Translations under genes and position numbers: made by a program
The notes under the pieces: generated by a model
What the model saw: the letters and a program-made list of their open reading frames with translations, nothing else
Databases searched by the model: none
Told to the model about the DNA's origin: nothing
In this document: positions 57,630 to 64,000 of the stretch, one piece after another
Numbering within the stretch: position 1 is the first letter of the stretch
Layout: every line of letters starts with the position of its first letter
Assembly: GCF_000384295.1 (NCBI RefSeq)
Contig: NZ_KB913037.1
Span: 288,762-352,761 of the forward strand
Length of the DNA stretch: 64,000 nucleotides
From: Amycolatopsis balhimycina FH 1894
GTDB lineage: Bacteria > Actinomycetota > Actinomycetes > Mycobacteriales > Pseudonocardiaceae
Direction of reading: 5' to 3'

Positions 57630-58082
57630 ATGTCGACGGTGGTTCTGGTGGCCGCGCTGGTCACTGCGGGGTTGATCGCCGGGTTGTTCTACGCCTACGC
57701 CTGCTCGGTGCTGCCGGGGCTGGCCCGCGCCGACGACAAGACGTTCGTCGAGGGGATGCGCGGGATCAACGTCGCGATCATCAACCCGGTGTTCATGCTG
57801 ACGTTCCTGGGCGCGCCGCTGCTGGCGGGCGTGGCGGTGTTCCTGAACCCGGGGCCACGGCCGTGGGTGATCGCGGGGTTCGCGTTCCTGGCGGCGATGG
57901 TGGTGATCACCGGGGCGGTGAACATCCCGCTGAACAACGCGCTGGACAAGGGCGGCGACGACTACACGGCGGTGCGCGCCCAGTTCGAGACGGTGTGGGT
58001 GCGCTGGAACGTCCTGCGCGCGCTGGTCAGCACGGCGGGCTTCGGCTGCCTGGTGGCAGCGGTGCTCACCCGGCGTGGCTGA
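57630..58082 (+). CDS. DUF1772-family membrane protein
   Basis: The product is 150 aa with four transmembrane helices (about 3-25, 50-72, 78-98, 128-148). AIINPVFMLTFLGAPLLA and NIPLNNALD, then FETVWVRWNVLRAL, are the family signatures (anthrone-oxygenase-like DUF1772). Start ATG 57,630 with GAAGGGGAAGGAG upstream. Ends 5 bp before palindrome copy D. Confidence 0.88.
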   Translation: MSTVVLVAALVTAGLIAGLFYAYACSVLPGLARADDKTFVEGMRGINVAIINPVFMLTFLGAPLLAGVAVFLNPGPRPWVIAGFAFLAAMVVITGAVNIPLNNALDKGGDDYTAVRAQFETVWVRWNVLRALVSTAGFGCLVAAVLTRRG

Positions 58083-58087
58083 GAGTA

Positions 58088-58146
58088 AAGGCCGTGAATG
58101 GCACATTGAGAGACTTCAAGTCTCTCAATGTGCCATTCACGGCCTT
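58088..58146. repeat. Dispersed palindrome, copy D
   Basis: Perfect 29-bp arms (58,088-58,116 and 58,118-58,146) around a single C. It differs from copies B and C by a compensated change: GAGAGA in one arm and TCTCTC in the other. Between the convergent DUF1772 and GyrI-like genes. Confidence 0.95.
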
Positions 58147-58153
58147 GCCGTGG

Positions 58154-58300
58154 TCAGCCGTCGATACGGAAGAGCAGGTCGGTGACGCACTGTGCCGGGT
58201 CCGGCAGCCGGTCGGCGATCCGCGGGAAGCCGGGGATGCCGGGGGTGGCGCGCTCGGCGACGTACCGCTGGGCGGGCCGGTCGACGACGGCGGGCGTCAC
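58154..58300 (-). pseudogene. GyrI-like domain gene with internal deletion
   Basis: 48 codons remain: VTPAVVDRPAQRYVAERAT is the usual N-terminus of GyrI-like effector-binding proteins, continuing to IADRLP. The rest (DPAQCVTDLLFRIDG) resembles the C-terminal strand of the same family. About 100 internal residues are missing in frame. The GTG start overlaps the DGPF gene stop (GTGA), so the reading frame is still coupled. Confidence 0.6.
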
Positions 58301-58632
58301 GCGAAGTCCTCCGGGCCCAGCATCGGGCGGACCTCGATGCTGCCGTAGGTCGCGGCGGGGTGGCGGGCCGCGAGTTCGAGGGCTTCGTCGAGGTCGGCGC
58401 AGTCGAGGATGACGAAGCCGCCGATCTGTTCCTTCGCTTCGGTGAAGGGCCCGTCGGTGAGCAGGACTTCGCCGTCGCGGACGCGGATCGTCGTCGCCTC
58501 GGCCGGCGGGCGGAGACCACCGCCGCCGCGGATCTTGCCGCGGCGTTCCAGGTCCTCGCTCCAGCCGCCGCAGCCGTCGTCGCGGTGTTCTCCGGCGGTT
58601 TCGTCGCCGCAGATCATCAGCAGGTACTGCAT
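58297..58632 (-). CDS. YciI-like DGPF-domain protein
   Basis: The product is 111 aa. MQYLLMICGDE start, the diagnostic LLTDGPFTEAKEQIGGF (DGPF), and EALELAARHPAATYGSIEVRP identify the family. DGPF proteins are the conserved neighbours of ECF42 sigma factors, whose gene lies 2 bp upstream here. They are thought to be the regulated or partner protein; biochemical role unknown. Confidence 0.92.
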   Translation of the reverse strand: MQYLLMICGDETAGEHRDDGCGGWSEDLERRGKIRGGGGLRPPAEATTIRVRDGEVLLTDGPFTEAKEQIGGFVILDCADLDEALELAARHPAATYGSIEVRPMLGPEDFA

Positions 58633-58634
58633 GG

Positions 58635-59915
58635 TCAGCGTCCTTCCGGTCGGGGTTCATCCTGCCGACGAGCGGGCTCGCCCGCGACCGACACGATCTC
58701 CGAGATTCTGCGCGTGAGGTAGGTGCGCTCGGCGTCGGTGCCGGCGAGGTCGCGGGCTTGGGCGTACCAGTGCGCGGCTTCGGCGTGGCGGCCGAGGCGG
58801 CGGAGGAAGTCGGCGCGGGTGGCCGGCAGCAGGTGGTACCCCGCGAGTGGCAGTTCGTCGAGAAGGGCGAGCCCGGTTTCGGGCCCGTCGGCCATGCCGA
58901 CCGCGATGGCCCGGTTGAGCTCGACGACCGCGCTGGGGACGAACTTGCGCAGCTCGCCGTAGAGGCCGGCGATCTGGGGCCAGTCGGTGTCGGCCGCCCG
59001 GACGGCGGTGGCGTGGCAGGCGGCGATGGCGGCCTGGATCTGGTACGGCCCCGGCCGGCGGCGCCGCAGCACGGTCTCGAGGATCCGGGTGCCTTCGGCG
59101 ATTTCGCTCGCGTCCCAGCGGGTGCGGTCCTGTGCTTCGAGCGGGACGAGGACGCCGCCGGCGTCGACGCGGGTGGCCCGGCGGGCGTGCTGCAGCAGCA
59201 CCAGGGCGAGCAGACCGAGGACCTCGGGCTCGTCGGGCATCAGCCGGGCGAGGACACGGGTGAGGCGGACGGCTTCGGCGGCGAGGTCGGGGCGGAGCAG
59301 GTCCGGTCCGGCACTGGCGGAGTAGCCCTCGTTGAACGTCAGGTACAGCACGCCGAGCACGGCGGCGGTGCGTTCGGGCAGCAGGTGCGCGGGTGGCACG
59401 CGGTAGGGGATGCGGGCGTGGCGGATCTTGCGTTTCACCCGCACGAGCCGCTGGGACATGGTGGCTTCGGGGACGAGGAAGGCGCGGGCGATCTCGGCGG
59501 TGGACAGCCCGGCGAGGGTGCGCAGGGCGAGCGCGACCTGGGCTTCGGTGGCCAGCGCGGGGTGGCAGCAGGTGAAGATGAGCCGCAGCCGGTCGTCGGT
59601 GACCCCGCTGTCGTCGGGTTCGGGACTGGGGTCGGGTTCGTCGGGGACGGGCACGACGGCGGCCTCCCGGAGCTTGGCGGCGCCGAGGGTTTCGCGGCGG
59701 ATCCGGTCGGTGGCGCGGTTGCGGGCGGCGGTGGTGAGCCACGCGCCCGGTCGTCGCGGGACGCCGTCGCGTGGCCAGGTGCGCAGGGCGAGGGCGAAGG
59801 CTTCCTGGGCACACTCCTCGGCGAGGTCCCAGTCGCCGGTGATCCGGATGAGCGTGGCCACGACCTGGCCCCACTCCTCGCGGAACGCTTCGGCGACCGC
59901 GGTCTCGACGTCCAC
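58635..59915 (-). CDS. ECF42-type sigma factor with C-terminal TPR-like extension
   Basis: The product is 426 aa. Sigma region 2 (VATLIRITGDWDLAEECAQEAFALAL, WLTTAARNRATDRIRRE), region 4 (LRTLAGLSTAEIARAFLVPEATMSQRLVRVK), then a ~230-residue helical extension (LYLTFNEGYSASAGPDLLR and helix pairs to the end). This, with the downstream DGPF gene, defines the ECF42 group, which lacks an anti-sigma factor and is controlled through the extension. The start is GTG 59,915 with AGAGGAG six bases upstream. Confidence 0.92.
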   Translation of the reverse strand: MDVETAVAEAFREEWGQVVATLIRITGDWDLAEECAQEAFALALRTWPRDGVPRRPGAWLTTAARNRATDRIRRETLGAAKLREAAVVPVPDEPDPSPEPDDSGVTDDRLRLIFTCCHPALATEAQVALALRTLAGLSTAEIARAFLVPEATMSQRLVRVKRKIRHARIPYRVPPAHLLPERTAAVLGVLYLTFNEGYSASAGPDLLRPDLAAEAVRLTRVLARLMPDEPEVLGLLALVLLQHARRATRVDAGGVLVPLEAQDRTRWDASEIAEGTRILETVLRRRRPGPYQIQAAIAACHATAVRAADTDWPQIAGLYGELRKFVPSAVVELNRAIAVGMADGPETGLALLDELPLAGYHLLPATRADFLRRLGRHAEAAHWYAQARDLAGTDAERTYLTRRISEIVSVAGEPARRQDEPRPEGR

Positions 59916-59935
59916 TACCACTCCTCTCGGCCGGT

Positions 59936-61006
59936 TCACCCACCCGACGAACGGCCGGAGGCCGAACCGACAGCGGCCGCGTGACACGCGCCGAAGCCTT
60001 CGGCGCGCGCGACGATCCGGCCGCCTTCGACGCGGACGGCCGTCTCGGTGGCGTCGCTGACCGCGGTGACGCCGGCGGCCGCGGCGAGCTTGCCGCCGGC
60101 GTCGCAGACGATCCGCAGCCGCGGCCGCGGAGGTGGGGCGATCGCCTGGTCGAGGCAGCTGCGCAGGTCGGCGACGGCGAGCCGGGCCAGCGGGGCGAGT
60201 TCGCCGGGGTCGCTGGTGACGAGCACGGCGGTGACGTCGGCGCCGGCGCGGACGGCTTCCTCGAAGGCGGCCGCGCGGTGCAGGCCGAGGATGGTGACGA
60301 CGCCGTCGCCGGGGCGCACGGTGTCGCCGGTGAGCAGGTCGGTCGCCGTCGGCGGGTGCCACGGGTCGTCGGCGGGCCGGGCCGAGGTGGTGATCGGCGG
60401 CTCGGCCGGCCAGTCGTCGCTCAGGCCGAGGTCCAGGAGTGCGGCGCACGCCGTGACGACGTGGAACGGCTCGCCGAAGCCGGGCGCGGCGGCGGCGAGC
60501 TGGCTCGCGCCGTGCAGCGTGGTGAGGGCGGCTTCGGCGACCCGGACGAGGCGCCTTCCGGGCCGGAGGCGTTCGAGGGCGAGCCCGAGCAGGATCGCGT
60601 TGACGCGCATGAGCTGCGCGAACGGCCGGCGGGTGTGGTCGTCGGCGAGGATCTCCGGCAGCAGGTCGCGGGCGAGCCGGGCGTCGTCGCTGTCGCTGTC
60701 GGTGGCCAGGGGGAGCCGGGCGACCCAGGCGCGGGCGAACGCGGCGAGGACGTCGGCGGCAGCCGGGTCCGGCGGCGGCGTGGCGGGCCGGGGCGCGCGC
60801 TCGGCGAGGTCGGCCAGGACGGCGAAGTACAGGGCCCGTTTGCCGGGGAAGTTGGAGTAGACCGCGCCGCGGGTGAGCTCGGCGCGTTCGGCGATGACGT
60901 CGACCTTCGCCTCGCGGAAGCCGCGGCGGGCGAACTCGTCCCGGGCGGCGGTGAGCACCTTCGCGCGGTTGCGTTCCTGGGTCTCCGCCCTGCTGAGCCT
61001 GACCAT
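59936..61006 (-). CDS. TetR-family regulator with an extra C-terminal domain
   Basis: The product is 356 aa, much longer than the usual ~200. HTH at about 8-55: ERNRAKVLTAARDEFARRGF, DVIAERAELTRGAVYSNFPGK. A normal TetR ligand domain reaches about 200. Residues about 215-350 then form an alternating beta-alpha module (DGVVTILGLHRAAAFEEAV, VTAVLVTSDPGELAPLARL, RIVCDAGGKLAAAAGVTAV) that resembles a thioredoxin/peroxiredoxin-like fold with scattered Cys. Divergent from a P450 gene across an operator-rich 86-bp promoter. Confidence 0.82.
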   Translation of the reverse strand: MVRLSRAETQERNRAKVLTAARDEFARRGFREAKVDVIAERAELTRGAVYSNFPGKRALYFAVLADLAERAPRPATPPPDPAAADVLAAFARAWVARLPLATDSDSDDARLARDLLPEILADDHTRRPFAQLMRVNAILLGLALERLRPGRRLVRVAEAALTTLHGASQLAAAAPGFGEPFHVVTACAALLDLGLSDDWPAEPPITTSARPADDPWHPPTATDLLTGDTVRPGDGVVTILGLHRAAAFEEAVRAGADVTAVLVTSDPGELAPLARLAVADLRSCLDQAIAPPPRPRLRIVCDAGGKLAAAAGVTAVSDATETAVRVEGGRIVARAEGFGACHAAAVGSASGRSSGG

Positions 61007-61052
61007 CGTCCTCCTTGCCGCGGCGTCGCGAGTCAAGATACCGTGACCACTG

Positions 61053-61083
61053 AGATGATAAGAACATCTGATTTGAACATCTG
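61053..61083. promoter_or_regulatory. Operator between the extended TetR and P450 genes
   Basis: GAACATCTG occurs at 61,062-61,070 and 61,075-61,083 (13 bp apart). AGATG (61,053-61,057) pairs with CATCT (61,065-61,069). The region is AT-rich and overlaps the P450 promoter; likely TetR binding sites. Confidence 0.55.
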
Positions 61084-61092
61084 GAGTGGTGG

Positions 61093-62268
61093 ATGACCCC
61101 CGAGATCGATCTGACCGATATCAAGGTGCTGACCGACCCCTTCACCGCCTACGACCGAGCGCGGGAACTGGGCGCGGTGGCCAAGCTGGTCATCCCCGGT
61201 TTCGGCCCGTTCTGGGCCGTGACCCGCTACGCCGAAGCGCGTGCGATGCTGACCGACTCCCGGTTCGAGGTGAACTCCGGCAGCTTCCTGCGCCCGCCGG
61301 GCATCCCCGACCACTGCCTGGAGTACCTGCGGACGATGGCGGAGAAGGACGGGCCGGAGCACCTGCGGCTGCGGCGGCTGGTGGCGCCGGCGTTCACGCC
61401 GAAGCGGGCCGCGCAGCTGCGGCCCCGGCTGGAGGCGATCACCACCAGGCTGCTCGACGAGCTGCCCGACCACGCCGAAGACGGCGTGGTCGACCTGGTG
61501 CCGCACTTCGCGCGGCCGCTGCCGATCGACGTGATCTGCGAGCTGGTCGGCATTCCCGGGACCGATCGGCCGCGCTGGCGCGCGTACGGCGCCGCCGTCG
61601 CCGGCGGGATGGGCCCGGACTTCGCCGGGGCGATCCCGGAGATCATCGAGGGAGCCAAGGAAGCGGTGGCGCGCAGCCGGGCCGAGCCGGGCGACGACCT
61701 CATCGGCGATCTGGTGCGGATCCAGGCCGAGGACGGTGACCGGCTCACCGACACCGAGCTGGTCACCCTGGTCTGGCACCTGGTCCTGGGCGGGCAGACG
61801 CCGGTGAACCTCATCGCCAACGCCGTCGAAGCGTTGCTGCGGCACCCGGATCAGCTGGACCTCCTGCGCGCCGACGCCGGGTTGTGGCCGGGCGCGGTCG
61901 AGGAGCTGATGCGCTGGTGCAGCCCGCAGCTGCTGACCACGCCGCGGTTCGCGCGCGAGGACGTCGAGGTCGACGGGGAGCTCATCCGGAAGGGCGAGCG
62001 GGTGACGGCGGCGATGGTGGCCGCCGACCGCGACCCGCGGGCGTTCACCGATCCGGACCGCTTCGACATCACCCGCTCGGGGCCGCCGCAGCTGGGGTTC
62101 TCGCACGGGCCACACTTCTGCCTGGGCGCCTCGATTTCGCGGGTGCAGACCGAGGTGGCGTTGTCGTCGCTCTTCGCGCGGTTCCCGGACTTGGCGCTCG
62201 TCGAGGACGTCCCCCGGGCACCCGACGGCGGGACCTGGCGCCCGGCGCGGCTACTCCTGACGCTCTGA
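61093..62268 (+). CDS. Cytochrome P450
   Basis: The product is 391 aa. The I-helix reads VLGGQTPVNLIANAV (oxygen-binding groove, with the Thr of AGxxT in GGQTP). ExxR is EELMR, and the heme loop FSHGPHFCLGASISR carries the Cys ligand. KDGPEHLRLRRLVAPAFTP is the C-helix. Typical soluble class I bacterial P450 of secondary or xenobiotic metabolism. No ferredoxin gene adjoins it. Convergent 18-bp overlap with the next TetR gene. Confidence 0.93.
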   Translation: MTPEIDLTDIKVLTDPFTAYDRARELGAVAKLVIPGFGPFWAVTRYAEARAMLTDSRFEVNSGSFLRPPGIPDHCLEYLRTMAEKDGPEHLRLRRLVAPAFTPKRAAQLRPRLEAITTRLLDELPDHAEDGVVDLVPHFARPLPIDVICELVGIPGTDRPRWRAYGAAVAGGMGPDFAGAIPEIIEGAKEAVARSRAEPGDDLIGDLVRIQAEDGDRLTDTELVTLVWHLVLGGQTPVNLIANAVEALLRHPDQLDLLRADAGLWPGAVEELMRWCSPQLLTTPRFAREDVEVDGELIRKGERVTAAMVAADRDPRAFTDPDRFDITRSGPPQLGFSHGPHFCLGASISRVQTEVALSSLFARFPDLALVEDVPRAPDGGTWRPARLLLTL

Positions 62269-63027
62269 CACCAGCGCTTCGATGCCGTCGAGGACGCGGG
62301 CGAGGCCGAAGCGGAAGGTGTAGGCCGGGTTCTCCGTGGCATTGTGGGCCTCACCGGCGGCCGTGCCGACCCGCGAGGAGATCGGGTAGTGCGTCGCGTC
62401 GGCGGCCGGGATGGCGGCCAGGACCGGCGCGGCGCGCTCCCACCACTGGGCGTCGGTCATGCCGCTGGAGCGGACGAGGCGGGCGTTGTCGAGCGAGCTG
62501 CGCGCGGTGGCCCGGACCAGGCCGCTGACGACGGTGACCACGGCGTCCATCTCGACATCGCCGAGGCCGATGCCTTCGACCGCCCGCAGCTCGCGCTCGT
62601 ACTTCGCGAAGCTGTTCGGGCCGAGCGCCGAGCGGCTGGTGGCGACCTGCAGCAGCCAGGGATGCCGGTGGAACAGCGCCCACTGGGCTTCGGCGATCGC
62701 GGTGAGCGCGGCGCGCCAGCCGAGCCCTTCCCCGGGGACCGGCAGCTCGCCGTGGACGTGGTCGATCATCAGGTCCAGCAGCTCGGCCCGGCCGGGCACG
62801 TAGGTGTAGAGCGACATGGGGGAGACGCCGAGCTGCTCGGCGACGCGGCGGATGGTGACGGCTTCGATGTCGTCGGCGTCGGCCAGTGTCACGGCCGCCT
62901 GCACGACGTCGGCCGTGGTCAGCTTGGGTTTCGGGCCGCGGCGTGGGGGTGCCGAGACGCCCCAGAGCAGTTCGATCGCCCGCCGGGGGTCGCCGTCGCC
63001 GTTCTCCTGCGTGCTCACACCGGCCAT
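62251..63027 (-). CDS. TetR-family regulator (TetR_C-type ligand domain)
   Basis: The product is 258 aa. An N-terminal extension is followed by the HTH at about 35-80 (TTADVVQAAVTLADADDIEA, VRRVAEQLGVSPMSLYTYVPG), then the ligand domain with AIAEAQWALFHRHPWLLQV. This pattern matches regulators of drug-efflux ABC operons. The ATG at 63,027 is likely; a GTG three codons later is possible. Divergent from a DrrA-like ATPase with two operators between. Confidence 0.9.
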   Translation of the reverse strand: MAGVSTQENGDGDPRRAIELLWGVSAPPRRGPKPKLTTADVVQAAVTLADADDIEAVTIRRVAEQLGVSPMSLYTYVPGRAELLDLMIDHVHGELPVPGEGLGWRAALTAIAEAQWALFHRHPWLLQVATSRSALGPNSFAKYERELRAVEGIGLGDVEMDAVVTVVSGLVRATARSSLDNARLVRSSGMTDAQWWERAAPVLAAIPAADATHYPISSRVGTAAGEAHNATENPAYTFRFGLARVLDGIEALVSERQE

Positions 63028-63042
63028 TCTGCTCACTCGATT

Positions 63043-63093
63043 TCTGTACATCGTACAGAGTTGTGCTAACCTCTTCTTCGTACACAGTACAGA
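63043..63093. promoter_or_regulatory. Paired operators between TetR and the DrrA-like gene
   Basis: TCTGTAC-atc-GTACAGA (63,043-63,059) is a perfect palindrome; a second related site TCGTACACAGTACAG starts at 63,078. Their common core is GTACa-n-GTACAG. Placement between divergent genes indicates repression of both by the TetR protein. Confidence 0.7.
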
Positions 63094-63106
63094 GTTTGGG
63101 GGCAGG

Positions 63107-64000
63107 ATGATTCCGCAGATCCACGCTGAGGGACTTCGCAAGCGCTACGGCGACGCGTACGCCCTCGACGGGTTCGATCTCTCCGTTCCGGCCGGCACCC
63201 TGTGCGGCCTGCTGGGACCCAACGGCGCGGGCAAGACGACCGCGGTCCGTGTGCTGTCCACGCTGCTGCGCCACGACAGCGGGGTCGCGCGGGTGGCCGG
63301 GTTCGACGTGGCGGCCCAGCCGGCGAAGGTGCGCTCGGCGATCGGGCTGGTCGGCCAGCACGCCGCCGTCGACGAAATCCTGTCCGGGCGCCAGAACCTG
63401 ATCCTCTTCGGGCGGCTGCACCACCTGGGCCGTCGCGAGGCCGTGCGCCGCGCCGACGACCTCCTGGAGCGGTTCGGTCTCGCGGACACCGGGGCCAAGC
63501 CGGTCTCCGCGTACTCGGGCGGCATGCGGCGGCGGCTCGACCTGGCCGCCTCGCTGCTGGCCGCGCCGCGGGTGCTGTTCCTCGACGAGCCGACGACCGG
63601 CCTGGACCCGCGCAGCCGCACCGAGGTCTGGCGGGCGGTGCGGTCGCTGGTCGGCGACGGCACGACCGTGCTGCTCACCACGCAGTACCTGGAGGAGGCC
63701 GACCGGCTGGCCGACCGGATCTCGCTGGTGGAGCACGGCCGGGTGATCGCCGAAGGCACCCCGGCCGAGCTGAAGGGCTCCCTCGGGGCGACCCGGATCG
63801 AGCTGGCGCTGACCGATCCGGACGCGCTCGGCGCGACGGCGGCGTTGCTGAACCGGGTCACCGGGGCCGAGCCGGTCACCGAGGAGCTGCGGGTGAGCGC
63901 GCCCGCGCCGGACGAGGCGTCGGTGCTCACCGCCGTCGTCCGCGAGCTGGCCGCGGCCGGGCTGGCGGTGGCCGACGTCGCGCTGCGGCGCCCGACGCTG
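63107..64000 (+). CDS. Daunorubicin-resistance-type ABC ATPase (DrrA-like), cut by window end
   Basis: The first 298 residues are present with no stop. Walker A LLGPNGAGKTTAVRVL (about 35-50), Q-loop LVGQHAAVDE, signature AYSGGMRRRLDLA, Walker B VLFLDEPTTGLDP and switch LTTQYLEEADRLADR are followed by the DrrA C-terminal domain (GSLGATRIELALTDPDAL and onward). DrrA pairs with a DrrB permease, expected just beyond the window, to export drugs or lipids. ATG 63,107 follows GGCAGGA. Regulated by the divergent TetR. Confidence 0.93.
   Translation, partial: MIPQIHAEGLRKRYGDAYALDGFDLSVPAGTLCGLLGPNGAGKTTAVRVLSTLLRHDSGVARVAGFDVAAQPAKVRSAIGLVGQHAAVDEILSGRQNLILFGRLHHLGRREAVRRADDLLERFGLADTGAKPVSAYSGGMRRRLDLAASLLAAPRVLFLDEPTTGLDPRSRTEVWRAVRSLVGDGTTVLLTTQYLEEADRLADRISLVEHGRVIAEGTPAELKGSLGATRIELALTDPDALGATAALLNRVTGAEPVTEELRVSAPAPDEASVLTAVVRELAAAGLAVADVALRRPTL

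Noticed and set aside
59943..61145. Upstream extension of the sigma-factor frame
   Set aside because: Arg/Pro-rich shadow of the TetR gene; the sigma factor starts at GTG 59,915 with a good ribosome site.

Overview
The window looks like chromosome of a high-GC actinomycete of the Pseudonocardiaceae, most probably an Amycolatopsis. The core is roughly 70% GC with NNC/NNG codon use. It carries an MptB-type mannosyltransferase, DUF3090/SCO1664-type genes, a PPOX/F420 enzyme, an ECF42 sigma factor with a DGPF partner, P450 and DrrA-like genes, and a vanHAX glycopeptide-resistance operon. The genus is inferred; no rRNA gene or other taxonomic marker is present.

Region 1 (1 to about 12,000) is the right part of an integrative element. 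It holds a divergent SLATT-membrane-protein / reverse-transcriptase pair in a strikingly low-GC island (86-2437). Next come a Nudix protein and two XRE regulators, then a tightly overlapping actinomycete-ICE (AICE) transfer operon (Xis, WhiB, membrane protein, DUF2637 protein, FtsK/TraB translocase, small protein). A gene-poor stretch rich in hairpins follows, and then a large serine recombinase. No replication initiator is visible and the left end lies outside the window.

Region 2 (12,005-46,300) is mostly ordinary chromosome: a secreted GH92 mannosidase and a tannase-family esterase; a peptide-scavenging unit (M55 and M20 peptidases divergent from an ABC peptide importer); an mptB-like gene; a minus-strand S9/S66/PPOX operon; a conserved plus-strand run (DUF3090, SCO1664, APH-like, DUF3097, NfeD, two SPFH proteins); an MHS transporter with a divergent TetR; a flavin monooxygenase; a VOC/ArsR/AHSA1 operon; a second TetR; an SGNH hydrolase; and vanHAX with a probable leaderless promoter and a terminator but no vanRS.

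Region 3 (46,300-58,300) shows clustered gene decay. It contains a truncated methyltransferase, a lone tyrosine recombinase, a zinc-finger coiled-coil gene, an ArsR/AHSA1 deletion scar, and a head-to-head pair of 5'-truncated peptide deformylase and graspetide ATP-grasp genes whose methyltransferase partner is intact. It also has a frameshifted VC0807-like gene, an NmrA fragment and an internally deleted GyrI-like gene. Region 4 (58,300-64,000) holds the ECF42/DGPF pair, a TetR with an extra C-terminal domain divergent from a P450, and a TetR divergent from a DrrA-like ATPase that runs off the window.

The most novel repeated signal is a near-perfect palindrome of about 50-59 bp, present four times (about 12,005, 28,136, 37,058 and 58,088). 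All copies lie at gene 3' ends, three of them between convergent genes. The copy next to the serine recombinase is damaged exactly on the side facing the element.
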